Below are positions 18,146 through 31,914 of a stretch of 64,000 nt of DNA, piece after piece (the first letter of the stretch is position 1; each line of letters opens with the position of its first letter). This DNA is from Streblospio benedicti. Lineage: Eukaryota; Annelida; Polychaeta; Spionida; Spionidae. A program made the translations under genes and the position numbers. The notes beneath the pieces are model-generated. The model worked only from the letters and a program-made list of their open reading frames with translations, ran no database searches and was not told the DNA's origin. The stretch is from contig CM032664.1 of the NCBI GenBank assembly GCA_019095985.1, forward strand, positions 27,750,082 to 27,814,081. Direction: 5' to 3'.

Positions 18146-20338
18146 CGTGAATTTCTATTTGGTCGATATTGCACTGTACATGTGTATAGGTGGTGCCGGT
18201 GGTCTTGTGATAATTCTAATTGATATTTCATGAATTAGAATAAAATAACGTTGTAATCCAGTACTACGTGTATTATATTGGATGTCAAAATATCATAATT
18301 CATATCTATTTAGGGATAAACTTTTAAATTGCGTTTTATTCCAATTTAAGGGAAAATACGGTTTCACAAAGTGATCTAGACCCTCTATATGTGAGCAAAT
18401 GTGTGAGCGAAATACTGGAAAAAGGGAGGAAAGAGGTAGGGTACCTATACTTATGGAAAGAAAATCATTGAGACCCATAGACTTGTTATACCAGTCTGCA
18501 TTATATGTTGAAATGTCCTAAACATCCTATCAGATATGAACCAGAAAAGTATGACTCTTCTTTGTGAAAATGACACGACCTTCCTAATAATTGCTATCAT
18601 CTAAACAGCGGTCAGACCACCAGATGAAGCGGGCTATTTTCACTATACATATAGCAATTGACTTGTGATTTCTACAAGGTCTCGTTATAAACTTCTTCTC
18701 GAGGATTAGAAGAAAACAGAAAACAGAGACAACAAAAGAACTGCGGGCAAAGTATGATTCTATGTCAATAGTTGAAGTCTCTATATTAGAGTTGTATCAT
18801 TTTGTATACCCAAGTTCCCCCTTGCTCACATAAAAAGAAACAAGCAAACACGCAAGCAAGCAAGCAAACAAACAAACAAACAAAAAAACAAACAAAACAA
18901 CATTTAGACACTGAAAAACAACAACAACATGAGACATGAAAAACCTGTCACAAAATAATTTTGTAATACCACCAAAAGTAGATAAGATATAGATAGCACA
19001 TAAATGTCTTTCAAATCCATTGTAAACAGACGCACGATTTGGACTGTTAAGGTCACCGTTGGAAGGGATAACAGGTTTGGAGTCTTTATGTTTTCATGCA
19101 TCATGTCATTTTTACGGAGTCATTGTCTACCAATAAACTTGCGATCGCCATGGTTCATGTGACTTGATTTCTCAAATATATTCCCTATATATTTATGGAA
19201 CACTTCATTGTGTTGACCTTTGTGAAATCATGTCCGATCCCTGTGCTTTTCTGGTTAATGTTTATTTAGAAAAAGGCTTATGTATACCATCTATAGGCGA
19301 ATATATATCACTTTAAAAACAAGTGCTGAAATGTTCATGAAGTGAAAGAATTTACTACGCTCTATATACAGTCACCTATAGAGATATTGAAGCACAAGTG
19401 CAACTGCTTTGAACTTTCCACTAAAACGTTTAATTTTAATGCTGTCAGTGGAATTAATACAGTAAAGATCAGTAGTGATCAGGTGTAAGGGCCATGGGAC
19501 ATAAAAAAGATCATCATAATAGGCAACCATTGGATTTATCTTGGTGCCATTATCTGAAAATTCACTTAAGGCTGTGAAGTCTGTAAAGGGTTAACAAGCG
19601 TCTGAGGATCATATTCATCATGTGGGAGGATTAATTATGCTCCACAAATAGACCAAGCGTATGGGACAAACTATAAAAACTCAGATCTAATCCCTGGCTA
19701 TCTCTCAGTATATCTTCATTATGAAATACATGTAGTATGTCTTGTACTTACTAAATGTAAAGTAGACGTGATCTGTACAATATATTTGATTTTTGTATTA
19801 AAATGTGCCAACTTGGTAACCCATTTCTATGATATCGGATAACAATATACTCTTAAGTATACATTTCAGTGATCGGTTTTAAAATTGTGTTATATGAACA
19901 AAAGTAACATTATATTCACATTTTTTAAAAATTAGTCTTGGAAGGAGTGGACTCATGATTACACCTGTTGAAATTGTTTAGGCACGTGGAAGCTTAGGAT
20001 AGTAGGACAGCACATTTTTCTAGCATGTACTCTCGGGCTCAGGTACAGTAGTTTCACTATAATAATAGGCTGCAGTGTTTAATCTAGAAATTGGCGACAA
20101 TGAGTGCTAAGACTAGAATACTTTGAAACAATGGGACCGTGGGACAATACAACTTGTCCCAACATACAAAATAAAGAAATGTATTTTACTGATTTCAAGA
20201 ATTAAAAATAGATTTACAGAAGATTTAGCTATAAAGAATTATTGTCAAACCTTACACCTCAACAGACATACAGACATGCAGACATTGAATAAAGTGAAAA
20301 AAATCTGTAACCATTATAATTACAAACTAAATATATTT

Positions 20339-23300
20339 ATGGGTCCAATGGGATCCCATTTTTTTTATTCTTTGTATCCTACTGAAAAAATTCAAGGAGT
20401 CCTGGACTCTGGGTGCGCATCAAGATTAATCACTGAGGCTGTTCCAGTAAGTTGCTTTTACGTGTAATAAAACCAACAATCCAAAACCCTTCCAGTGATG
20501 CAATGATGAATGATCATTATTTATTGAAATATTTTAGATATACTGGGCATTAGTTACTAGTAATAGAAAGCAAATTAAAAAGAGGATGCCCAGAAAGAAA
20601 TAATATCAATAATTTGCTAACCAGCCAACAGGGGCGTAGCAAGCCTATCTTTCATAGAATATATGGGGATGCAGAGCCTAAATGACAAACATTTAAATTG
20701 TTACCAGATATAATATATAAAGGATAATATAAAATAGTGCTATTGATGTTGTTGTCCACGGTATTTGAACATTTATTTGTTGACTTACAAAGTTAAAGTT
20801 GTATGCTTTGTAGGAGTTCAGAAACGGTGATGAAAAATATACAAGTATAACATTACTGCTTGCCATATCCATGCGGATCACAACTCAAAATCAGAAAAAT
20901 TTTGTTTACAAAGTTAAAGCCTCTTGCTTATGATTTAAGTTGATAACAATTTTAAGCTGTATCATGTTGACATACAATTTTAACTAATGTGTATACTTCC
21001 AGGAATATGACCCATATGAGGCTATGGGGGCATCACTGTACTATGAGGCCATCCCACAGACATGGTAAGTTGACACTATTTAGAAGCAAAATTCTTCACT
21101 TGACATAAGGATGTGGGCATCAAAATCACACAGTTTGAAAATCAGGTGACCCGGGTCAAAATTAGGCTGCCAGACATTCAAGGCAAAATATTGTCTCCTA
21201 TCTTTTGCTGAATTAAGTAGGTGATGATTAACAGTATTATAAACAAAGAAGTAATTCATTTTAAAATAATAGAAGTAGAACTTGTATAATTGCAAATTCG
21301 TATGTGATACATTCCACTATAAACTGAAACCTATTGAGCCTACAAGCAAAAAATAGTAACGCGGTCAGTTTTCAACTTTCAAGTGGCCTCGGGCTACAGG
21401 GCCACCACTAATGTCAAAACCTGACCTCTGAAATTTCAAATTTGAACAAACTATTTTAAAAGTATTTTTTCATTGTAGGTACTCCCGTCCCCAGGTCTCC
21501 CCAACATACACGTCAGTCCCCTGGGGATCCTCCTGGTTACCTTGGGGCTCTCAGCCCTTGCAGCCATCGTCCCCTCCATACCCCCAGTCTTGGAGCCCTT
21601 ACACCTCAAGTCTGTGGTGGGGAGGGCCCAGCCTCAAACCTGTCTATCTACCAGGATACCAGCAGCTCCCCACACCATACAGGTAGGGGAAAGATTGTTA
21701 AAATTTGTACTTTGTCTCGTTTATATTGTAATTTTTACGGTAATTTTGAATGTTTGCTCCTTATGGGGATGTTTGAAATGCATTCAAATATTGATATTTT
21801 CGCTAAGTATTGCTTGTTGGTGAATATACAATGACAGCACAATTATTCATAGTATCTAGTAAAAGAGATGGGAAATACATATTTTGCTTATTTCAGTGAA
21901 ACATAAAGCATTTCTCTTAAAAATGCAATAGAGATACATTCCATGCATTTTACCCTTTTTATAGCAACAATAAATCTGTGGTGGAGATTAATCTATATAT
22001 ACAGTTGAATGTAATGAAATAATTTTTAGACCATATCCCGTTCGACCCAAGAAAAGCGTGGGCCAATCAGATGGCTCGTTAAAGTGGGGCTGGGTGGCTG
22101 CCATCATTGTTTTTTTTCTTCTTGTTGCTGCTATCAGTGTAGGAGTTTACTTTGGAGTCACAGGTTTATTTTTCGATTATTTATAGTAATAGTCTGACAT
22201 TAAACACAGCAAAAGTGAGATGTTTATACTTTGGTGAACGCATAGTTGTTGCAAATATTTTGAGCACAACACAGGACATTCTTATAGCATAAAGCGAACA
22301 TGTGGGGTGACGTGGGGTGTTGGTTTTTGGCTTGGCAGAATCAATCTAGCATCCATCTTGAGTCAAGGAAGCACCAATACCTAAACCGATCCATAGTTGG
22401 ATTTTCCTGTGTAAGAGTTTGATGTGATGTTAGTCACTACCATAAAGATATTTATGGACATCTTAGTATTATACAAAATAATGACAACCCTGGACATTGT
22501 GACTGAATGGACCTTCATATTTAGACACTGTACCACCATATTTCCTGGATATAAGCTTGACATAAGAGAGTATACCACTTCCATACATGTATCTATAGAA
22601 CACATAGGAATGTATATGTGAATACCCATAGACGGGCTAATAACACTGTTTTTCGTCTTACACTATCTGGCATTGAGCATCTACTTAATTAGTCTTCTGT
22701 AATCTCATTGAAGATGTCAATTACTGTCTAACCACAATTATTTGCGGTTGTTTCAGCCTCAGCAGGCCGGTCAGTCGGTGAGGAGTCCACTGTCACATTG
22801 AGAGTGACACTGACTGACTGGACATACCAAGCTGCCCTTGATGACCCTTCATCTGCCTTTTTCAGCAGTCAAGCTTCATATGTTTGTCAGGAGGTATGTC
22901 CATGTGCAATATCATATATTAATGATGCCAAGATGCAAAGTTCATTTGATGTATTTAATGTAGATGGTATTACTCATACACACACACATTTGCATTTCAG
23001 TTCAGTGATGTGTTAGCCGGCTCTGTTTTGGCATCTTCATATGTCGGGTGCCAGGTGGATAGGTTCAGGTGAATACAACTGTATGATACTGATTGAAATG
23101 TTTTGTTCGACGTCACTATCGAATCAAATGTAGTGAAAACATTGGGCTGTCGGGGAATGGAGTGTGTACATTTACTCAAACATGAATAGCATACAATAAA
23201 ACCATAATAATATGATACATAAGTGTGTTTCCCAGTGCATAATAACATGATTTTGCATTTTGAAGTAAAAAGTTTAAATACAAATCTGTTTGACTCAATA

Positions 23301-26300
23301 CTGTGTTACAGTGCTGGCAGTGTGACTGCGCATGTGAACCTGACCTTCACCTCTGACTTGGCTGACCTCACCAGCCTGGTGAAGATCACACTGCGGCAGG
23401 CCGAGACAGCAGGGCGACTATTTGCAGCCAATCAGCTCTCATCAATACTGTTTGGTGCGTGGTTACATGCTTTGATATTTGTAAAGTTCGTTGCTTGCTT
23501 CATTGTGCTACCATATGAGAAAAGTGTCTTAAATCGATACTTGATATGATTCAAATACTTAATAAAGGGATTACCTGATTTTCTTGCGAAAAATAGTTCT
23601 TTCTAAGCAATAAATTTTAAATTATAATCAAAATTTGAAGTTTAGAACTATTATTCTATTTTTATTATTAAATTAAGTTTGAAATTTGTTTGTTGTGTAA
23701 TAGAATTGGTCTGACATGTTAATTAGCGCTTGCTAGTTGTGTAAGTGTGGATGTTTTTTGGAAAGTCGCACAACAGCCACTAAGATAGCTTTGATCAACA
23801 ATTATTTTGACAAAAAAAATCATTTTATGTTTGTGTATCTATCAAAAAATCTATTTATCTCTGCCTTTCCCATAACATATTGTGTGCTTCAAACAAGCCA
23901 TACAAGTGTGTCTGTGAGCCAAATATCTCAATGCTATCAATCAACTGTACTTTCAGATGGTGAGTTGGACCTGTGTAACCATCCATACTACCCCCGGTGC
24001 CAGTACACATGCACCCAGACAGCTAGCACCTACGCCTGCACTTGTCCTTCTGGCTACCTACTAGCAGACAACAAAGTCTCGTGTGAAGGTGGGTATTACT
24101 AATATTCAATGTGATAAGGTATTTCTATCATATGAAGGTTATTTACATAGTCAGTTAATGAATATATGAGTAATAGACACAATTGTTATACACCTGGTAC
24201 ATGTCATTGAATATTGTAGAATATATATGTTGATAACATTATGATAATCTTTTGATTGATTTATGATACCATTGCATTCTAAAAACCATTGAAAGTGTCA
24301 TATTGTTTGCTCACTAGATGCCGATGAGTGTGTTCTTGGCAGCCATGATTGCAGCCAGCGCTGCGTCAATACGGAAGGAGGCTTCCAGTGTGCATGTGAT
24401 CCAGGCTACTCACTGGCAGATGATGCCAAGAACTGTACAGGTGAGACTTATAAAAAATCTTACTTTATCTGGTCATGTCAAGATTATGCTATGATCTGCA
24501 TTCTCAATCTGTTTTAAACAAAGAGATGATAAGTATTTTTATACGACCATCCAAGCGCCCAGGGCCGTTAAATTGAAATTTTCTCTAACTGTGGGTGGGC
24601 TGTTACACGAGTGCAGTTACTACATAATTGTTATGGACATTTAAGAAAAAGACGGGGAGGGCTGTTTCACGAGGCTGGGCACTTGGATGGTCGTATACGG
24701 TATATGTAAACTTTTGAGATATGTAAATAATTATTGGTTTGCTTATGGACATGTGCTTGAGTAATTGAGACAGAATATAAAAATTAGATATGCACACATT
24801 TACAGGGACAGGTCTACAATTTTGCAGAGTGTCAAGGTCAAGGGAGGTCCTGGCATGTACATTACTAGAAAAGTTGGAAGTTCTATATACATGTATTCTC
24901 AGGTCTACAAGGGCACTGAAGGGGCTTAAACCACTAACCCCCCCCCCACCCCCCGCCCCCCATTTCTTAGATCCGCCACAGGGAGTGTAAATTATATCTC
25001 AAAGCCATAAATAAGGAAGTTAGAAAAAATCATGCTAAATAAGGAGATCCATGTTGTGTTTGCTCACTACCCAGCCGTCCCCTTCCAGATGTAGATGAGT
25101 GTGCATCAGCCGCCTGCTCCCAGATCTGTAACAACACGGTCGGCAGCTTCTCCTGCTCCTGTTACCATGGATACGAGCTCGCGGCCGACCGCGCCAGATG
25201 TTTCGGTAAGGCAGGAACTTGTGTCTGTTACTGATTTGATGCATACGTTGTGGATTATTAGTAATTTGTGCTGATTTACTCTATGCTTTTTGTGTGCTTT
25301 GTTCCATGTATTGTATTTTTCTTTTTATAGACATAGACGAATGTGCCAAAGGCAATGGAGGATGTTCCCAAATGTGTATCAACTCTGAGGGATCTTACAA
25401 CTGTTCCTGCCGCGCTGGGTTTGAACTGGATGGAGATGGAAGAAATTGCAGTGGTGAGAAGTTTGGTACTTTGATTCTGACAAATGATATTTAGAAAATG
25501 TAGAATGCACTGGCATCAATGTCTCTTGTACAATGTATAGTTTGGTTTTCTAAGGGTTTGATCAATTACATAATTGATCACAAAAGGAAGTTTGTCTAGT
25601 CCGTCATAATAGCTAAGATTTATACATTGAATTTTGATGAACATAAATTCATGTTAAACTGTCTTTTGCTACAAAGACCTTGACGAATGTGCCAAAGGCA
25701 ATGGAGGATGTTCTCAAATGTGTATCAACTCTGAGGGATCTTACAACTGTTCCTGCCATCCTGGATTTGAACTGGATGGAGATGGAAGAAATTGTAGTGG
25801 TGAGAAATATATTATTCTGGTTCTGATGTTTGAAATTTAGACACGCCCAGATAGATAAAAATCGTCAATACAAAATATAATTTTTGTGAACATGTTTCTT
25901 TATGAACATTTATTGTTAATGATTATACATTTTGTAGTAAAAATCAAGGACATGAGAGTTCAGAAAGATTATTTTCAAATGATAAAGCCTCAATGATATG
26001 AAAATTAAGGTTTAATAAACTTTTTGTACCTTTCCCCCGTTATTTATAGTGTTATGTTTTATTTCCTGTAGATATTAGAGCTGGACTTTTTTGGGAAGTG
26101 ATGCTGAAGAACCTTAGACTAATCGTGTCATTCAAAATGTTTAAAATTCATGAAGAGTTTTAGTGAAAGCATTTTATTTTTTGTTGAAGACATTAACGAG
26201 TGTTCGTTGAACAATGGAGGATGTTCCCAACTGTGTATCAACTCTGAGGGATCTTACAACTGTTCCTGCCGCGCTGGGTTTGAACTGGATGGAGATGGAA

Positions 26301-28947
26301 GCACTTGTAATGGTGAGAAATAATGATTTATATTTGAATACAAAGTAATTTATGTTTGTATAATTCGAGTGCAACCCTCTGAACTCATACTTTGAGGAAG
26401 CGAACCTATATGATAATTTTGGGTTAACTGAACTTCCAAATTGTCAGAGCAGTGGTTGTTCATAATTTAAGTATCTTGAGAAATTTGTCAATATAGTGTC
26501 ATCAGTGTTAAACAGTGTAGTAAGGTTAATTCCCATTCTGTTGTCAGTGCTCTGCGGCGTGCGGACCTCCACACCTAGTGGGGCTGTGGCTCTCATAGTT
26601 GGGGGCTCAGACGTTACCTCCCCGGGCAAGTGGCCATGGCAGGGTCAGCTGGTGAGGACCATGTCAACCGACTATAGCTGCGGAGTGACCGTCATCTCTG
26701 AGCAGTGGCTTCTCAGCTCAGCATTCTGCTTTAAAGATGACAGGTAATGTTGTATACAGAAAGTGGCCATTATGATGGACTATCTTCCCTTGCACATTTT
26801 TCAGTATAGATTATTGGGCCTAGTTATTGATAATCCTTTATTTGCTATAGGCAAATGAGGTTGTTCTAATTGTTCTCAATTCATTGCACTAACCTAGACC
26901 CTTTGCCATACATAGCAAAATGTGACATGATAATTTAAGCATGGCTTGAAACGACATGCAAATAATCTAGGTATATAATTATCATCATATTACAAATGTT
27001 TAATGGCTAGCAGACCACTGACCAAATACAAATGTCTTCCAGCAATCCTTCATCGTACACCGTTCGTCTGGGCACTGTTGATCGCACTGGCAGCTCAGAC
27101 GACCTGGTCAGTGCACAGATAGAGGCTATCATTATTCATGAAGACTATGATAAAGGTAAGTATAATTATAACAAACACTAACCGGTGAGCAATTTACCTA
27201 TTACATCATGCACAACAGCAATGTGTATTGAGAATCTTCACCAATCACTTGTCTTTCTATGCTGCAGACAATTTCCTGAATGATGTTGCTGCGGTGAGAT
27301 TGACTAGTCCGCTCAATATGACGGACTTTGTGCGGCCGATCTGCTTGGCCAACGAAAACGTCACGCTCAACAAAGACACATGCACCACCACAGGCTGGGG
27401 AGGCCCGGCTGATAAGGACTTAGGTATGTCCTCAATCAACGTGGACCTCCAACTCACCATGCCCTGACAGAAACTGTTAGATGTGTTTAACTCAAAGTTG
27501 GAGGTGAACAAAAAATATTTGGTATATAAAGTTTAAAAGTTATGGGAGGGACTTCTATAAAGTTTAGTGAAGGGAAATTTTTATTTGACCAAATAAATCA
27601 TCATGTTACCTTTCAAAGATAAGAACATAAACTATATGATAAGTATGTCACTAACCCCGACCTCCTGATGACCAGTAGCAATTGGAATCTATATTGTAAG
27701 TCATTAAGATTGGTCATTCACTGATCATCCAATGATATTGACCAGTCTATAAATGGATTTTGGATACCCTTCCACTGTGTTCAAGTACAAATTGAGACTA
27801 TTGTACAGTCCCGGATCTATCACCATCACGCCCGATATGCCCAAAAGATCTTGTTGATAAGGTTCCTTTTGCCTCTGAAAAAAAAAAATTCAAACCTATA
27901 ATTATTTGATAGAATTTGCATTTGGCTTTATAATCAAAATGCGCCGCTGCTGTTTCAGCTGCACAGCTGCAAGAGGTGGGTCTGTCTGAGCTGGCACCAG
28001 CAGACTGTAACGACAAGTACTACGAGATCTACTCCTATGTCGAAGTGCCCCTCAACGACGACCAGATCTGTGCCGGAGACCTGGATGGCGCGAAGGGAAC
28101 GTGTGTGGTGAGCAGTACCCTTGTCTAACATATCAGGCTTTTTGTTAAATGCTTCGTTTTGACAGACCATAATAGATTTAAGTCTGTTGAATATAGAAGC
28201 TATCATATTCTCATTTGCTTCATAATTGATGTGAAAGGGGGAGCTTATGATGATATTGAAAATTGATTAGGTGTAATGAGACTTGAAAGACTATTTTACC
28301 CACAGATGTTACATACAGTACTGATTACGAATTATAGACAGGGAATGTTCCGTAAATTCTAATTCCCAAAATTCTATTCGCCTGTATTTTGTGTTTTCAT
28401 TTTTCTACAGTAAATTCTTCAAGCTCACCTTGGATCCAGTGACAGATTCGGAAAACTACGTAGTCTACCTTTAAAATTCGCCTTCTGTTCCACTTCTCAA
28501 AATTCTCAAAATTCTCTTCGTATCATTAGTTTCAAAGAATTTCCCAATGAATAATATTGATTCTTTGATTGGGATAATTCGCAAAATTCAAAATCGAACG
28601 TAACGAACGTGTTTGTCCAAAATATTCAACAAATGAGCACAGCACATTATTGATAAAGACACTTTCTAAACGTCCAAGAGAGAGAGAGACCCTAGTAGTG
28701 ATGTTATATTGTAGGTTTGCTTGTTTACTGAATACCACTTGAGACTTATTAGATTTCTTAAATCTTTCTAATGGCGATCTGTTGTTTTCAGAGTGACAGT
28801 GGTGGCCCGCTGGCCTGCCAGGGCACCGAGGACGGTGTTTGGTACCAGGCCGGTATCACCTCTTGGAACCTCCAATGCGCCTACTACTCCGTCTTCAGCA
28901 GGGTGACCAGCTACTACAGCTGGATCACTAATGTCATCAACCGGTGA
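20339..28947 (+). CDS. Type II membrane SEA-EGF6-serine protease homologue, catalytic His lost
   Basis: Seventeen exons join in phase: 21003-21064, 21479-21682, 22030-22163, 22757-22893, 23001-23068, 23312-23454, 23957-24088, 24318-24440, 25089-25205, 25331-25453, 25677-25799, 26190-26312, 26548-26743, 27043-27155, 27268-27423, 27959-28107, 28792-28947. A candidate first exon ends at 20446 (Met at 20339 or 20348). Order: Pro/Ser/Trp-rich cytoplasmic tail; TM anchor ([20 protein letters not shown]); SEA domain; one EGF, then five calcium-binding EGFs; trypsin fold from IVGG to the end. In the trypsin fold the usual TAAHC is SSAFC (catalytic His to Phe), Asp102 is kept (NDVAAVRL), Ser195 is kept but GDSGGP reads SDSGGP, residue 189 is Gly, and the activation site is ALIVGG with no Arg or Lys. 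It is therefore predicted to be a non-catalytic, membrane-tethered homologue of type II transmembrane serine proteases. Confidence 0.88.
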
Positions 28948-30976
28948 TAATGGCATTACTGAAGTCTCAGCTGGATACTTTGATGGAATCAACACATGCT
29001 TTAATCATTTCATGAACAGATAACAACAGGGTTAATGATTTCATAAACTGGCAAATGATGGAACAGTGATGTTTTCATAAGTGACAAATGGATAGATTGT
29101 TTTCAAGCACTAACATGGATCAGTTATGTCACAAATTGGCAGATTTGTCACTTGCTAACTGCGGGATGTTTTCAAATCTGCAGACATTAATGTTTCTTCC
29201 TATTAGGACTCATCTGTGCAGCTCAGAGTAATGAGGTAGGGACAGGTAGAAACGAAGGGCTTAAACTCTCGAACCATATTTAATGCAGACTCGTGCATAC
29301 TTGCTAGAGTGCTGAAACCTCCGGAGCAGTGAGCGAAGCACAAGGCATTGGCGAAGTATTACCTCAAGAGAGTGCTCAACTGAACATGAAGTAAGGGAGC
29401 TTAATACTCAAATCTGTAAACAGTACTGTTTTGTCCTATATATATATTTTTGACATGGTAAACTATATCATTAAACCATGCATTGGGTGTGTACAATTCT
29501 TCAGCAGCAACTGGAAATACCTCATCTGCTTTTGATTGTTGATGTCATGAACATCTGGGCCTTGAACAGCTATGTCCGAGATGACAGTACCATGGTTTTC
29601 TTTAAACTCTAATATATAAGGTTTTAATTAAGTTATTCTTTTGGATGTGGAGTATGTTATACATTTTGCGAGTTTGGACGCATGGCCAGTGCCTTACAGG
29701 AAATGGTGAAAACAACCATTAAATGCCTGAATTCTTATTTAAAGAATGCGGACATAGAACTTATATTACAGGTTCCCCATATTGGGTTTGAATGGCAATT
29801 TTCATACTAACAGTGCGTTGTATTTAATTAGTAGCATATGATCATTTCAGCATTTCCATATACCAAGTGTATTGGTATGAGCTTTTTAATTAGAACTTGT
29901 GTTTAATTTCTCACAATGAAATGGAATGTAGATGAAGTTGTGTAGAATAGTAATCTGAATGGTTGCATGATAATAGAAAATGTATAGATACATTAATAAA
30001 ATTGCTTTGTTAATATCTATCTTTTGTAAGTAAAAACAAAACATAACTTTTAAGAGTTCACATACTTGTCACAAAGATGGATTTGTAAAATTTGTGATAT
30101 TTGTAATATTGGTGATTTTTGTAATAAATTAATGTTATTTGTTGTCATTAAATTGCTGTTGAATAAGTGTTAAAACGATGAAACTGAAGACTAAAATGCA
30201 ATGCACACTATCCCATACCACCCACTCACAGGTGAGGTTGTCATATCAGTTTGTTGTGTACTATTGTATTTATAAATGGCATAGTGTAATGTAAATGTAA
30301 CTAATATTTAAAATGGAAATGAATATTAAGATATTAAAAAGCTTAAAAAATAATATCTATTCATTTACATTTTACTGTAATGGGTGGGGAGAAAATATAT
30401 ACATTGTTTACCCCCCCAAAAAAAAACAAAAAAAAAAACAAAAAAAAAAACAAAGGAAAAAGAAAGTGTTTTGAAATACATTCCAATGTAATCTTTTGCT
30501 AACCAAAAATATGCATGCATGTTTTAGCATGAATCCATGGATCTAATAGGAACTGAATATTCAAAATCTGTGAATATAATAGGCCCTAAAATGAACCATT
30601 AGAACACAAATAACACTTAACATGCGAAAACTAAAAAGAAAACAAAAACAATCTATAAAAACACTCACAATTTGTGTTGGGTATTAATTCAAGTATGTAG
30701 GCCTATCTCAATGTACCCACTAGACAAAAAGTTTACAATCAGATCAAATCTTCATACCTTTGAAACCTTGGAATACAATTACACTTGACACAAATATTGA
30801 GCTTTTTATGCTGAGGATGTGTCCATGACACGAAATATAGCCAATAAATCTTTTTATTGTCTCAGAGTGTACCTCGAGGAGTGTACGCAAAACAGTTGAC
30901 ATAATTGATACATAACTTTGAAAATAAAGTTTTCATGTGACAGATGGGTAGAAAATAAACAATTTAATTTCACGCT
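28948..30976. other. 3' region of the protease homologue and intergenic DNA
   Basis: No coding exon recognised. The first 1 kb is a plausible 3' UTR ending near the AATAAA at 29995-30000. After it come AT-rich sequence and an A-rich/(A)nC tract at about 30413-30462. Confidence 0.5.
29995..30000 (+). terminator. Candidate polyadenylation signal AATAAA
   Basis: An AATAAA hexamer about 1.05 kb after the stop codon of the protease homologue, with T-rich sequence following. Single-motif evidence. Confidence 0.4.
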
Positions 30977-31094
30977 ATGCTGATGACGACGATGTTCCAC
31001 AGAATGAGGCTGTTCATAAAGCAGCGGTGGATGCGCTCTGTCATAGTGTCTTTTCTAGGAATAATAGGGTTGTCCGATTTCCTGTTCGTAAATG
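30977..31094 (+). CDS. Candidate first coding exon of the sulfotransferase (signal anchor)
   Basis: The exon starts with Met, has a short basic cytoplasmic part (HRMRLFIKQRWMR) and then a hydrophobic segment (SVIVSFLGIIGLSDFLFV), the layout of a Golgi type II enzyme, and ends at a donor (AATG before GTATGT). It ends in phase 1, whereas the next supported exon at 31915 begins in phase 0, so at least one small exon between them is unplaced. Assignment to the sulfotransferase is inferred from position and topology. Confidence 0.45.
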
Positions 31095-31914
31095 GTATGT
31101 TTCTTCTGTATTCCATTACATCTCTTGGGAGCGGGTGGGGTGGGGTGGGGTGTAGCCTACCTTTTTTATTATGCTACGGTATTCTTTTTTAAATACATTT
31201 TGTTAGCAATTGTCCAGAAATATTAATGATTATATAGAGGACTTTTGCTTTGATTGGGAGGGGTAGGGGTAGGCCGGGGACGAGTGGTCACTTAACTTTT
31301 TTAAATATTGATGGTGTGTGTTTAGGGGGGGAGGGGGTCGGGTAAAATCAATTATAAAAGTGGGAGGGTACTGAACTTTTTCTTCTAGACCCCAAAACTG
31401 GATGACCCCCTCCCCCCCCCAGTATCGTTATTTATGATCGATCCCTTAATAGATGAGGAAAAAGCACTGAACCTATTGGGATCTATATTCATTACATTCC
31501 TGATTTAATGGGTTTCACATTTTATCAGAGGGCGTTAAAACAATTAGTCAAATAATGTTTTACTCACGCAGTAAAGTTAAATGTAGTCATATTTTTATTT
31601 CAGAACTGGTACAATTATATCTGTTTAAAAGAGGAAAGTGGAGAAATGAAGGCCTCATAAATGCAGGGGTACACTGTAATTTTGATATTCATGATATAGA
31701 ATTAAGCATCACAGTTTCCGAACATACTATCCATATCAATATAATTACATTTGCAGAAATAAATCTTGTATTTACCAGCATGCATATAAACATCCTACTT
31801 TCAAACATATTGATACTGAAATTAATAGACATACATGATTCATGCTGACCAGCTATCACTTTTATATAAAAACTAGAAGTCACTTTTCCACATTTACCAT
31901 GCTGCGTGCTGTAG

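Larger units (their letters stand above)
14723..20338. other. Long intergenic region, repeats only
   Basis: No gene is supported across 5.6 kb. It holds a small palindromic element (16166-16224), a transposon-like repeat (about 17950-18145), a poly-G tract near 15260 and an (AAAC)n/(AAGC)n tract near 18843-18900. A short ATG-containing block ending in a good donor (ATGTGGCGCCGACAG before GTGAGT, about 16884-16898) could be a 5' exon, but its phase does not fit the first downstream exon I could place. Confidence 0.5.

Noticed and set aside
20123-20338. Upstream part of the open frame before the protease homologue (Lys/Ile/Asn-rich)
   Set aside because: Composition is that of AT-rich non-coding DNA; the Met at 20339 or 20348 is the earliest plausible start.
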